Below, piece by piece: positions 44,385 to 55,555 of a stretch of DNA of 64,000 nt. A program made the position numbers and the translations under genes. The notes under the pieces were generated by a model. That model searched no databases, had not been told where the DNA came from, and was given only the letters and a program-made list of their open reading frames with translations. Each line of letters begins with the position of its first letter. The first letter of the stretch is position 1. This stretch comes from Deroplatys truncata (Eukaryota; Arthropoda; Insecta; Mantodea; Mantidae), in contig CM060989.1 in assembly GCA_030765065.1 (NCBI GenBank), forward strand, positions 62,386,001 through 62,450,000. The letters run 5' to 3'.

Positions 44385-45184
44385 ATTTTTTTACAAAAGC
44401 TTCACTTTAGATTTTTACTTTCTCTACAACGTATACAGGTATGTATAAAAAGTGGTCCATAATGGAATGCAGCTGATTATGTTGTTAATGGAAAATGTAG
44501 TCGCGCCCATGGCAACGTGAACTGCTGTTATTAACTACCAGATTAGCAGGATACTTTCACTCTCCCAAAATGTGGCCGAAGTGCCGAAGAGTAACATTAC
44601 ACGCTACATGTTCTCACTGAGGGAGTACCGTTATGGCAGTACTTCTTGAATTTAAGTGCAAAAATTAATTATAATATGTGGGTTGCAACTTTAACACTGG
44701 CAATACTGGTGTGGAAGCTAAACGAGAAACAAGTAATTATTCTCACGTTCACCACATGCATTTGCCTATGTGTTACCCACCACCCAATAAATGGACTCTG
44801 TCTTTAAACTCAAAGTACATGCGTTGTGTGGAGTAGAAGATACATCTACAAGGTGTCCATAAAGTTTGGAATTATAGGACATAATACACATACATTTGTA
44901 TGTGTATTTATTGTGCTAAGAGATTTGCAATTTGATTGTGTACTGAAATTTGGCCCTTGTCACTCGTTCTGTAGACAATCACCACAGTTTATCTACATTT
45001 TACAATTTCCTGTCAATAAATTATCTTGCTCCAGTTTTTCATGTCCCATTTCCACTTGTTTATCACTTGTCACTTTTTAATTACTTTACCATTAAATATT
45101 CACCACAGTTTCCCAATCAAAATTTCATTGAATTAATGATTTCTCACTACCTCTATCCATCGTCTAGTTTGTAAGATACACTAC
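44385..45184. other. Mostly unassigned; isolated family A 3' end and a weak shared segment
   Basis: Bases 44413-44440 (tttttactttctctacaacg) are a detached family A terminus. Bases 44537-44590 (ccagattagcaggatacttt, cccaaaatgtggccga) resemble 57976-58018 (gaattggcaggttactttat, caaaatatggccga), suggesting both belong to the non-coding part of related DNA transposons. Nothing else is recognised. Confidence 0.4.
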
Positions 45185-46080
45185 CTCTTACTTTTCTTTA
45201 TCCACTGTCCAAAGCTCCTAGCGTCTTTGCACATCATTTCGATTATAACTGTATTTCTATCCCCCTTCAACCACTTTTTTTTAATAAATTCTTTTCTTCA
45301 ATTTTCTGTTCCTTGGCACTTAAATACTATGTTTTCAATGTCTTCATTACCACCACATATCGGACATTGGTTCTGAGGAATACCCTTTTAGCCTCCATGC
45401 AATAGATTCTCTCTCTTCTTTATTTACTCTATCTATATGTTTATCCCTACCCCATGTATTTTCATTGGCATATAACAAACTAATAGGCTCTTTTCGGCAA
45501 TCTCACTAAACGTGTTTTGTATTTCCATATCTTCCAGTCTTTTTCTTGCCTTTTTCCAAAAGTTATCCACATTATTCTCTCTCCTTCTCCACATGTCTCC
45601 TAACCCATTTTTCTCCAAAAGTTCCGTAAATTACTTTCCTATCCTCTATCTATTCCCCATATTTCTATACCATACATTATTTTTGCCTCCACAACCATCT
45701 CATAAACTTTCTCCAGCCATGTTACGTTTATATTAGGTACTCTATATTTGAGGCTTCTAATTGCTGCCATCGCCCCTTTACCCTTTGCCAACGCAAACTT
45801 CTTTTGTTTATCCCATTTATTACCTCCATCTATTTTTACTCCTAAATAAATACAGTCACGCACCACCCTGTAATCTTTATTCTCTCCGTTTCACTTCTCA
45901 TATTTGCTTAATTTTCTCCCCTTTTTGAATACCACAATCTGTGTCTTCTCTTGGTTCACTTTTAAACTCCATTCCTTACAGTATCCTCAATTGCTTGTAA
46001 TGATTGTTTTAAACTACTTACTGTAATAGATCTTGCCATTAGATCACCTGCAAAAAGAAGTCCTGGAATTATATATTCAC
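45185..46080 (-). pseudogene. Non-LTR retrotransposon RT C-terminus and tail
   Basis: Starting near 46080 the minus strand encodes IPGLLFAGDLMARS, the catalytic block C region in which the usual ADD reads AGD, then EWSLKVNQEKTQIVVFKKG, YLGVKIDGGNKWDKQKKF, AMAAIRSLKYRVPNINVTW and LEKVYEMVVEAKIMYGIEIWG, all standard end-of-RT blocks of insect LINEs. Further downstream are WRRRENNVDNFWKKARKRLED and a Cys/His motif CPICGGNEDIENIVFKC. Several frameshifts and stops occur and the 5' two thirds are missing. The clade is not assigned. Confidence 0.82.
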
Positions 46081-46082
46081 TA

Positions 46083-46560
46083 TAAATAATGTGCTCTACA
46101 TTTCTGCCACCATTTTAAACACACTTCTTCATACGTTTCGCACAATTTGTTTGAATTGTCCTCAACATACATGGGTTAAGAACAGCACATGCAGCAATAA
46201 TTCTTTGGCGGAGATATTCCACATCCCAAATTTTTCTTCAGACACCTCAGCTTTCACAATCCCCCAAATGGCAAAATTCTTAGGTTCATGTCTGCTGAGC
46301 TTGGTGCCCATTCCACAGGGCCCCTTCTCCCATTCCAGTGTCGGGAAACATTCATCAAGCCAGTGCAAAACGAAACCTGTATAATGAGATGGGGGGCCCA
46401 TCTCGCACAAACCGCTCTGGATAGCCGATAACATAAAGCTCTGATACCAATTTATCGCCAAATATCCTGAGATAATTTTCTCCAGTGACTTTTGATTCAA
46501 AGAAGAATAGACCAACAATCTCAGTGCCCCATAAACCACACCATACCATCACTTTTGGAG
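46083..46560 (-). pseudogene. DDE transposase relic (Tc1/mariner superfamily)
   Basis: The minus strand from 46560 reads MVWCGLWGTEIVGLFFFESK, VTGENYLRI, then after a frame change RDGPP.HYTG, LHWLDECFPTLEW and GRRGPVEWAPSSADMN. The last stretch is the usual RRGPIEWPPRSPDLT region with the third Asp zone altered. A final LRTIQTNCAKRMKKCVKNGG-like C-terminus follows. This corresponds to the second half of a transposase; the first Asp region is absent. The adjacent LINE tail on the same strand is a separate event. Confidence 0.72.
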
Positions 46561-46595
46561 AGCCTTATTATTTACTGTCGATGTACCGGTATAAA

Positions 46596-46684
46596 AAAAT
46601 TAAATTGAATTTTATTTATGGACGCTCTTTAACTGTTGTGGTGCTTAGCATCCCATTCTATATTGGGCGTGAAAGATCGGTAAT
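46596..46684 (-). repeat. SINE family 5, 3' fragment
   Basis: The minus strand shows ctttcacgcccaatatagaa and gttaaagagcgtccataaat, the last 90 bases of the family, with the head missing. Confidence 0.75.
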
Positions 46685-46686
46685 CA

Positions 46687-47770
46687 TCAGATTTTTTTTA
46701 TTAAAATACCATATGCTGAAGATATTTGTATGGCAAATCAAACGTATATCTTGAATTTTTTGGAAGCACTCTTCATTCTGAATGCTTTAGTATAATTGGT
46801 GAACTGTAAGGGATAGACAGTCAATGTAGATCCGTTAAAGCACACAAGTTATGTGCAATAACATGTTTTGTGGCGTTAACTATTTCCGAGATATTCCTTA
46901 TTATTCGTTTGAATTTTCAAACACGTATACTGTTTACTTTGTCTACCACGTACCTAGTAAGTAGAGGAAGTATTGCACTCCACTCAAAAATTCGATAACG
47001 AAATTTCCCCGGAATTAAAGTTTTGAAATCCCTTGAATCCAAGAAAAGCATTTTTAGAAAATGGTCGGCATGTGTGCGCGTATTTATGAACAGCATAACT
47101 CAAAAACGAAAGTTCGATTCAATGCCAAACTTGGTATTTAAGTTCAAAATCTTCCAAGAATGTGACAAGAGATTTTCAAAAAACTCCCCATGCTCCAATT
47201 CACCCTTATGGATGGAAAAAGTTTATTTACTCAAAAATGGCATATGTTTAACATATTTGTAGACAAATCAAATGTATATCTTGAATGAAGTCGTCATCAT
47301 TCTGAATGCTTTGGTGTAATTGGTAGACTATAAGAGATAGACAAAGTCTTACTAAACAAAACACTGTAGATCTCGTTAAAGCACACAGTTTATGTGAAAT
47401 AACATTTTTGTGGCATAGACCATTTCCGAGATATTGCTCGTTCTTTGTTTGAATTTTCAAACAATTATACTTTCTTAACCATGTACCTAGTAGGGGAAGT
47501 ATTTGCATTCCATTCAGAAATTCGAGTCCGACATTTCATCGGAAGTAAATGTTTTCAGGTCCTCTGAGTCCAAGAAAAGCATTTTTAGAAAAAGGTCAGC
47601 GCGTGTGTCTGTGAAAATCGTAAATCAAAATCGGATAAATTCCTAACATAAATACCTACAACAAATGTGTAATTAATGTTAATCTCGATTAACAAGAATC
47701 AGGTAGAAGAATAAACTTACGCAACAATAATTTGTAGAAGAGAGAGCAGAGAAAGTCGTTACAACACTTT
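46687..47770 (-). repeat. Chain of diverged Helentron-like copies (B and C types)
   Basis: Three pieces follow each other. Bases 46687-46930 are a B middle region. Bases 46933-47472 are a copy with 3' end tttactttgtctaccacgta and body through ccgagatattgctcg. Bases 47473-47767 are another copy beginning ccatgtacctagtaggggaag and ending agcagagaaagtcg. The acctagtaagtag hairpin variant separates these from family A. Confidence 0.65.
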
Positions 47771-47784
47771 CTCTACTCTCTATC

Positions 47785-48393
47785 ATTACTTTCTCTACTA
47801 CGTATAGTAAGTAGGGTAAGTATTGTATTCCACCCAAAAATTCGATACCGAGTTTTCACCGGAAATATATGTTTTGAGACCCCCTGAATCCAAAAAAAGG
47901 CATTTTTGGAAACATGTCCGTGTGTGTGTCTGTGAACAGCATAACTCAGAAACGAACAGTCGGATAAACACCAAACTTGGTATTTAGGTTCAGTATCCTT
48001 CAGAGATGCGAAAAGAAGGTTTTCAAGAAAATCCCCCACCCCAGATTACCCTTTACATGGAACATTTTTCGAAAATTTTAATTTTCTCAAAACTGGCTAT
48101 AACGATTTTAATTAAAGTCTCATATGTTTAAGATATTTTTAGGACAAATGAAATTTATATCTTGAATTTTCTGGGAATGTCTCCAAAAGTATTCTTCATT
48201 GTGAACGACTTTTGCATAACTGGTAAACCATAAGAGATAGAAAAAGTTTCCAACACAAAAAATGTAGATCGCGTTAAAATACACAATTTATGTCATATAC
48301 ATTTTTTTTGTACAGTGAACCGTTTTCGAGATGTTACTTGTTATTCCCTAAAATTTTCCCATACTTATACTTTTTCTTAAATTCGTTATTCAT
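47785..48393 (-). mobile_element. Family A Helentron-like element, 5'-truncated
   Basis: The left end is attactttctctactacgtat. Sequence is normal to ttcgttattcattttt, where another family A copy begins. The expected 5' third never reappears. Confidence 0.83.
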
Positions 48394-49197
48394 TTTTACT
48401 TTCTATACTACGTATATTACGTAGGGGAAGTATTGTATTCCACCCAAAAATTCGATACCGAGATTTCACCGGAAATATAAGTTTTGAGACCCCCTGAATC
48501 CAAAAAAGATATTTGGAAACATGTCCGTGTATGTGTCTTTGAACAGCATAACTCAGAAACGAACAGTCGGATAAACACCAAACTTGGTATTTAGGTGCAG
48601 TATCTTCCAGAGATGCGACACGAAGGTTTTCAAGAAAATCAAAACTTTAATTTTCTCAAAAATGGCTCTAACGATTTTGATTAAAATATCATATGTTTAA
48701 GATATTTCTATCACAAATGAAATGTATATCTCGAATTTTCTGGGAATGTCACCAAAAGTATTCTTCACTGTGAGTGACGTTTGCATAACTGGTAAACCAT
48801 AAGAGATAGACAAAATTTTACTACACAAAAAATTTAGATCGCGTTAAAATCCACACTTTTTGTCATATACGTTTTTTTTTGGGTGAACCATTTTTGAGAT
48901 ATTGCTTGTTATTCCCTTAAATTTTCCAATACTTATACTTTTCCTCAAATGGGAATTCGTTATTCATTTTTTTTATGTCCTGGACATGCAAAAGAATGGA
49001 ATATTGCACATAGCAACCGCCTCTTAAAAGATTTGACTATCGCTTAAAGGCTACCAATTCCCCATACACCTACAAGAAAATTAGCAATAAGATTAACATC
49101 TCGATATCTCGATTAACATGAGGCATATGGAGAATAAGCGTTTGTAAAAATAGTTTGTAGAAGAGTAGAGAAAGTCATGTGAGTGTAACACATCAGA
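48394..49197 (-). mobile_element. Family A Helentron-like element, complete
   Basis: The left end is actttctatactacgtatat and the right end gtgagtgtaacacatcaga. It sits in the T-run of the preceding copy in the same orientation. A deletion joins caagaaaatc to aaaactttaattttc, dropping the cccccaccccag block. Confidence 0.86.
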
Positions 49198-49199
49198 AT

Positions 49200-49920
49200 T
49201 TTTTAAATGTGTTAAAAAACTATTCTTACTAAAGCTTATCTGTCTGTCTGCTTCATTTTAACCGAGATAAACCTTTGAAGAAATAGCTGCATTACACATT
49301 TCGTTATATATACAAATCGAACAGCGAAAGTCAAATGTTTTCCATGCTGTTCCCATGACATCGCGAGGAACAACCGAATGTCGACAGGACTTTAAAAGAT
49401 TGACAAAGAATTTAAGAACCCAAACCAATAATAATGGATATCTCGGAAAAAGCTGATACCACAAAATAGTTACCTATTTGAAATAAATTGTGTGTCTTAA
49501 ATAGATGTATATTTTTGTGTAGTGCGTTTTCGTCTATCGCTTAACGTTTACTAGTTATACAAGTTTCTACAAAATTCCTTCCGAATGAAGAGGACTTCAT
49601 AGGCTATTCCCAGAAAATTCAAGATATACATGTAAATATATTTAATATATGGTATTTTAATCAAAGTCGTTAAAGGCTTTGTAGAAAATCAAAGACGTCG
49701 GAAAATGTTCCATTTAAAGGGCAGTTGCGGTAGGGATATTTTCTTGAAAATCTACCTGTCACATCTTTGGGAGATGTTGAAATTTAATACCAAATTTTGC
49801 ATTTATCCGAATGTTCGTTTTTGCCTCAACTTCTCAGACGCATGGAGCTTTATTTATACTTTTTTTTAATTAAGGGATCTCAAAATACGTATTTCCGGTG
49901 AAATCTCGGTATCGAATTCT
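49200..49920 (+). repeat. Family B copy, both ends eroded
   Basis: It begins in ttcttactaaagcttatctg, continues through tgcattacacatttcgttat and ggatatctcggaaaaagctg, and ends in the conserved tttccggtgaaatctcggtatcg block without the hairpin. Confidence 0.7.
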
Positions 49921-49984
49921 TCTAACGAATATGTACTTTGGTATATACTTTCTCATATGAATGTCGCAATTAGCTATTACTGTA

Positions 49985-51183
49985 CGATGGCAGCCCCAGA
50001 AGTACCCGACCTGACGTATAGATAGCGATTGTTGTTTCAAACAAATAACTTTGGTAGAAAGTACCAACCTTATAAGCGTAAGTTTGAAGTTTGACGATGC
50101 TACGTTGTTTAATAATTGTTTGCCAGCCATTAATAGTGAACACTCTCAGCGAATTTGTAAACATGGATAAAACTGGCCATCGTTATGTGATACAATACTT
50201 TCATTTATTGTACTAATATTAAAGCTGAGCTAGATTCTACTCTGGGGGAGTCTGCTCCTTCGTTTACAACAGTAAAATATTGGGTGGCAGAGTTTAAGCG
50301 AGGCCGTACGAGCTGCCAAGACGAACATAGCAGTGGTCGACCAATGAGGTGACCATGCCAGAAATTGTGAAAAAAATCCACAAAATGGTATTGGATTACC
50401 GTCGACTGAAATTGCGGGAGCTACCAGACATCGTAGGCATTTCTAAAAGTGCTTTACATTGCATGCAAACTGAAAATTTGGACATGAGAAAGCTGTTCAA
50501 TGTTTTGCTGCAGTAAAGCAGAGTTTTTGCGTCGATTCATAACTATGGATGAAACATGGGTCCATCACTTCACACCTGAGACGAAGGAGCATTCAAACAG
50601 TGGATAGAAAGGGGAGAATCAGCTCCAAAGAAGGCAAAGACAGTTCCATCTGCAGGCAAGGTCATGGCGTCAGTTTTTTGGGATGCGCGTGGGATAATTT
50701 TCATTGATTATCTTCAAAAAGGAAAAGCAACCAATGGCGAGTATTATGCAAACTTTTTGCAGCGTTTGAATGATGAAATAAAGCAAAAACGGCAGCATTT
50801 AGCGAAAAAGAAAGTTTTGTTTCATCAAGACAATGCACCAGTTCCCAAATCCATTATCGCCATGGCCAAAATCAATGAGTTTAAGGTCGAATTGCTTCCT
50901 CATGCACCCTATTCGCCAGACTTAGCCCCCTCTGATTATTTTCTGTTTCCAGAGTTGAAGAAATGGCTTGGTGGTAAAAGATTTGCCAACAATGAAGAGG
51001 TGGAGTTTGCAGTTGATGGCTATTTTGCAGAACTCGACGGTTCTCACTATAAACAGGGTATCGAAGCTATTGAACATCGCTGGAAAAAGTTTACCGAGCT
51101 GAAAGGAGACTATGTAGAGAAATAAAGATGTTTTTTCCCAGAATGTGTTTTCTTTGTTAAGTCGGATACTTCTGGGACAGCTT
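49985..51183 (+). mobile_element. Mariner element (family M1), decayed
   Basis: The left end cgatggcagccccagaagta follows TA at 49983-49984. The right end, inverted, reads agctgtcccagaagtatccg and then loses the last bases. It is the same family as 39236-40491, on the opposite strand. Confidence 0.85.
50163..51125 (+). pseudogene. Mariner transposase, broken N-terminus and open catalytic C-half
   Basis: The ATG at 50163 begins MDKTGHRYVIQ, and an in-frame stop follows within about 20 codons. The helix-turn-helix region is present but frameshifted (TVKYWVAEFKRGRTSCQD). The first catalytic motif is ITMDETWVHH. From 50664 the frame stays open for 153 codons: SVFWDARGIIFIDYLQKG, HQDNAPVPKSIIAMAK (Asp 2), LLPHAPYSPDLAPSDYF (Asp 3, DD34D spacing) and IEHRWKKFTELKGDYVEK. 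The usual AHxS after QDNAP reads VPKS, so the motif is slightly altered. Confidence 0.9.
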
Positions 51184-51949
51184 TAACATTCTCTATAAAT
51201 TGTGATGTTCATGTTGATAACCAGCAGCGCCAACATCTGATAGAAACGAAGCAGATGCCTCATTTCTGTGAGACAATATCATCATACAATGGACTCATAC
51301 GCAAATAATTTTGAGATTCCTTCGGAGGGCCATTGCTCAGATTGGCGATTAGAGCACTTCAGCACGTCGTTTTCTGACAAACTTCGAACCGTCTGGATGC
51401 AGTTATGTTACCAGATTATATAAATAAATGTCAGTGTCGGAATCTAGTTGCCATGTCGGCCGCTAGCCAGCGCTAGCTCCGCCTCGGCTCGTCTAACCAC
51501 ACAGCGTGACGGAGCGACCCTATAAATTAAATGCAATGGGCCGCGCAAGCGAAGACGTTTGGTTTTCCTTGCTGCCAGCGTCGGCATTATGCATCACGTC
51601 GTCATGTCACCCAAGTAAATCATTGTACAAGACTTCTCAACCTGTCTGCCAGGAATACAAGTTAATATAGCTCTTCCGGCGTGAGTTATTGGTTTTTTAC
51701 TGTATATCGGTAAAAAAAAATTCCGCATTACACTGCACATAAGTAATTAAGCTTGGCAATAGAGTGATGAAATGTATGTTTTGAACCTATTAACTCATGA
51801 GAGAGGAATTTCCTGTCATGCCCACGTTTGCAACTATAAAAGGCAAGAATTTACGTTGGATTCGCCACTTGCTATGCCTTAGTGAACACATTTTGGTTAG
51901 AAACCAGCCTAATATCATGTATATGTGTCTCATGCACGAGTATCGTGTA
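51184..51949. other. Unassigned; GC-rich, promoter- or LTR-like stretch
   Basis: Bases 51437-51690 are GC-rich (tcggccgctagccagcgcta), with gaccctataaattaaatg (TATA-like) and cccaagtaaatcattgtac downstream. The order fits a solo LTR, but I could not find matching ends or a target duplication. Confidence 0.3.
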
Positions 51950-52035
51950 CAGTAGTGGAAATTAGTATAAAGGCATAGATATATGTAGTAAAATGAACAT
52001 ATTCTGTTGGAATATTATTTCATACAGTATATCTA

Positions 52036-53834
52036 CAGGATAAATCACCTAAAACTTGCACCGCAAATATTTCGGAAATGGAAAGTACTATTGATGTTCA
52101 GTTTTCACAGCATTGATTGATAGTCAGGGGCTCGTACATTTAGCCTATAAACAGATTTTAATAATACTGATAAAGTTTTTTTTGAGCAAACATACAGTTT
52201 TTAAATGGAACAATCCCTAGTTATATCAACAGAATAAAGGTACGGTAAATTAGAATGTCAATGGTCTTTGTTGCAGGATTCTAGCGCAAGTGGTTTACGA
52301 GAAATCGTATTTTGAAAAGTTTCCACCCCGACAATTGTTTGTCCCATTCAACATGCTTAGTTGCTAGATACAATGTTGCTATGTTTGTTTGTATTGTGTT
52401 TTCTGTTCATTGATTGCATTGCGACTTTTTGGTCAGTTAGTTTGTGACAGTTTAAGCAGTAAATCGTGAGTGGAAGATGGGGTTTACTAATGCAGAAAAA
52501 GCCGACATGCTCATGAAGAGTGTAGGAAGAACGGTGTATGCGAAAAAGCATTCCAATAGACGTCAAACATCTCGGCAATTATTTATCAACCTCTTCAACC
52601 AATTACGTGAAAGTGGTACTGTAACACCTAGAAAACATAACAGAAACAAACAAGTGACTGCAGAAGCGGCAGAAAGTAATGCAGTAGATCCGCAATTAGT
52701 TCCCGCACAATCGCACTTGGAAGTGGCATAAGTCAGGCAAGTGTACTGCGCATTCTCCATCGACATAGGTTCCATCCCTATCACATCTCTCTCCATCAAG
52801 AGCTGCATGGAAACGATTTTGAGAATCGTGTTAACTTTTGTACATGGGCATTAAGACATTTTACTCCAGATTCATCATGTATCTTGTTTAGAGATGAGGC
52901 AACATTTACTAATCATGGCCAGGTAAACCGCAGAAACATGCACTATTGGTCTGTTGACAATCTCCGTTAGCTTCGTCAGATGGAACGTCAGCGTCCATGG
53001 AGTTTAAACGTGTGGTGTGAGATAGTGAACCATCAGCTCATAGGACCTTGTTCATAGAAGAAACAGTGAACTCGCACAAGTATCGCAGCCTCCTGACAGA
53101 CCATCTGCCACAGATGCTAGAAGACGTTCCTTTGCAGACTAGGAGGCTCCTGTGGTACCAACATGATGGCTATCCAGCCCATAGTGCACGAAGTACTACA
53201 GCTTGTCTTATCGAATTTTTCCAAATCGTAGGATTGGACGAAGAGGGCCTGTACCTTGCTCGGCCCATTCACCGGATCTGACCCCTTTAGACCTTTTTCT
53301 GTAGAGAAGGCTGAAAGACGCTGTCTGCAAGGATGTACCAACTACACTAGACGATATGAAACGACGTATTACTGCTGCCTGCTCTGAAATTTTCGCTGAA
53401 ATGCTAGAACGCGTGCAGCAGTTTTTCTATAGCAGACTGGAAGCGTGTATTGAAGCTGCCGGTGGTCATTTTGAACACAACCTTTGAAGGCTATGTTCTC
53501 TTTACTTGTAAGAATCCACAGAAGTATTGTAATTCCGTTTTGTTTTTCTTAAGTTTGCGTTTTGTTTCAAAATAAGATTTCTCGTAAACCACTTGCAACA
53601 AACACCACTGACATTCTGATTTACCCTACTTTATTCTGTTGATGTAACAAGGCATTGTTCCATTTAAAAAATTGTATGTTTGCTAAAATATACACTTTCT
53701 CAGTATTATTAAAATCTGTTTATAGGCTAAATATACGAGCCCCTGACTACCAATCAATGCTGTGAAAACTGCACATCAATAGCACTTGCCATTTCCGAAA
53801 TATTTGCTGTGCAAGTTTTAGGTGATTTACCCTG
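52036..53834 (+). mobile_element. DNA transposon with about 290-bp inverted repeats, 1799 bp
   Basis: The left end caggataaatcacctaaaac and the right end's complement cagggtaaatcacctaaaac start long inverted repeats. These extend for about 290 bp (52036-52320 against 53560-53834) and include ttcacagcattgattg, gtcaggggctcgta and gtggtttacgagaaatc. TA flanks both sides (52034-52035 and 53835-53836). The arms flank a transposase relic. The whole unit interrupts the Tc3-like element near its left end. Confidence 0.9.
52477..53487 (+). pseudogene. DDE transposase (Tc1/mariner superfamily), nearly full length
   Basis: The ATG at 52477 starts MGFTNAEKADMLMKSVG, with the helix-turn-helix-like NRRQTSRQLFINLFNQLRES. 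After a frameshift near 52730 come ISQASVLRILHRHRFHPYH, LRHFTPDSSCILFRDEATF (first Asp), NRRNMHYWSVDNLR, RPWSLNVWCEIVNHQLIGP, WYQHDGYPAHSARST (second Asp), GRRGPVPCSAHSPDLTPLDLFL (third Asp) and the C-terminus CIEAAGGHFEHNL ending at 53487. The total of about 336 codons is normal for the group. At least two frameshifts and stops inside it, one in the usual Trp codon after PLDLFL, show it is inactive as read. Confidence 0.85.
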
Positions 53835-54019
53835 TATAATAGTATGAGATTCAGTACACTGACAATTGCACTCAAATGGTATCTCAGTTGATGTCAGCAG
53901 TACAGTAAGACAAGGAATCAACGATTCACGTGGTAGGGGGTGGAAATCTGTATAAAGGCAGTACCTCTACTGCAGTCAGTAAACAGACACTGCTTGACGT
54001 GTATTGCATGAATCATTAC

Positions 54020-55075
54020 TGTGACAGTGCCAGGTGGGAAATGCTTATCATGTGATAAAAAAGGAAAACTCAGTGTGTACAAGAAAATGGAACTGTTTAG
54101 TCAACCGATGCCAAGAAGTTGAACCTATTTAGTTCAATGATTGATAGTTTTGTTACATTGGATGCACAATGGAAAGAACATAAGCTATGTATAAAGTAGA
54201 AAAGTATCTGAGGTATCTAAACAGTTACTTATGAACAAACCAAGGATCCAAAATTGTTAATTCTTCCCAACCTGTTGCTGATTTACAATTGCCAGATGTG
54301 TAAGACAAAGTTTGTCAAATGAGAAAGATCTTCAATTCAAGAAACAACTGCATAATCCAGCTCTAACACTCACTCATAAGAAGGCTTGATTGGATTTTAC
54401 GAAAAAGTATGTCATAGACTTCAGAATGGGAGAAAATGATCTGCAGTGATGAGAAGAATTATAATTTATATGGCCCTAATAATTTCAATATTATCAGCAT
54501 GATCTTAGAACAGAGCTGCCAATAAGAATCAGGAGAAATTTGGTGGCAGAGGTGTTATGATTGGGACTACTCCTGCGCTAAGAGTAAATCATGCATTACT
54601 TGGCTGAACACCAGAATGAACTAACATGTACTCTAAGATACTAAAGACAGAATTGATTCAAATGTATCATGACCAAGGGGAAGAAAGTCTAAATTTCAAC
54701 AAGTTAATGCATCTGTGCATTCTTCTGTTACAGCCAAAATGCGGTTTGAACAAACAGATATGTATTGCTTTGGCCAGATGTAGCCCAGTTTTGAATCCCT
54801 CAGAATACCATTGGTGAATACTAGCAAGGCATTTTTTCGCAATGGAAGTCAACTTTAGAGCATATCTGAGCTGAAAAGAGCAATACCAAAAGAGTGGGCT
54901 AAAATTTCAATGCAAGAAATAAAAAAACCCACCAAAAAAGGCCTAAGATACTTCTTAATGTATATAAGAATAAAGGTGGTTCGACAGAGTACTAACAATG
55001 CAATAACCAGTAGAACAGAGGGTGCCATGATAACATTTCCATCCAAGAAATGCAAATGTCTTATTTTGTTACTCG
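54020..55075 (+). pseudogene. Tc3-like transposase relic
   Basis: In shifting frames the strand reads PGGKCLSCDKKGKLSVYKKM (start of the DNA-binding domain), ALTLTHKKA, RLDFTKKYVIDF-like, WEKMICSDEKNYNLYGPN (first Asp in SDEK, with the GPDGW-type block following), a degenerate central part with INASVHSS, CSPVLNPSEYHW (the SPDLNPIENxW region containing the third acidic residue) and ELKRAIPKEWAKISMQE. The order matches Tc3-type transposases. Many stops make it a dead relic. Confidence 0.75.
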
Positions 55076-55254
55076 TTTTATGATAGAAACTAATTCTGTC
55101 ATGTCTTTTATACTGCTCACATCTAATACTTTCATAATAAATTAGATATATGGCTAAGAAATTGTCTACTACCTTTCAGTAGGAAACGCGATGCCTTTGT
55201 ACTGATTTCCACTACTGTAATACCTTTAAACAGTGCTTTTCCTTCACACTGTGG

Positions 55255-55555
55255 CCACCGTACGACGACTCACGCACCGGCTATCGCAGCTCGGACTCCT
55301 GCCGAAACAGTTATAATATCCCCACATAGGTCTCATGTTCTCATATTCACAGTTACAATGATAATAAGGAGATGCCTTCATCATAAGATGCTGGAAGTGC
55401 TGTCCTACTCTATCCACAATTACATACAGTTAAATGAGGGAATCGTGAAGGCCATAATGCTTTACTAATCATCCTACCTTCAAGCATTTCCTGAATTAAA
55501 TTTAATGACTGCGCTGTAGCAAAGTCGTGTTGGAAAAATACAGACTGACTGCTGT
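55255..55555 (-). pseudogene. DDE transposase fragment
   Basis: From 55550 the minus strand reads SVFFQHDFATAQSLNLIQEM, LEGRMISKALWPSRFPHLTV and CNCG. This is the second catalytic motif (QHD in place of QQD) and the approach to the third motif (usually WPxRSPDLTxCDF). The third Asp is lost. It lies just outside the right terminus of the Tc3-like element, so it belongs to a different, older insertion. Confidence 0.65.

Larger units (their letters stand above)
51950..55217 (+). mobile_element. Tc3-like DNA transposon interrupted by a second transposon
   Basis: The terminal motif cagtagtggaaat starts at 51950, and its inverse atttccactactg ends at 55217. The next bases (agtataaaggcat / atgcctttgtact) also pair, and TA flanks both ends (51948-51949 and 55218-55219). 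The transposase relic lies in the right part. A 1.8-kb foreign element occupies 52036-53834. Without it the element is about 1.47 kb. Confidence 0.85.
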
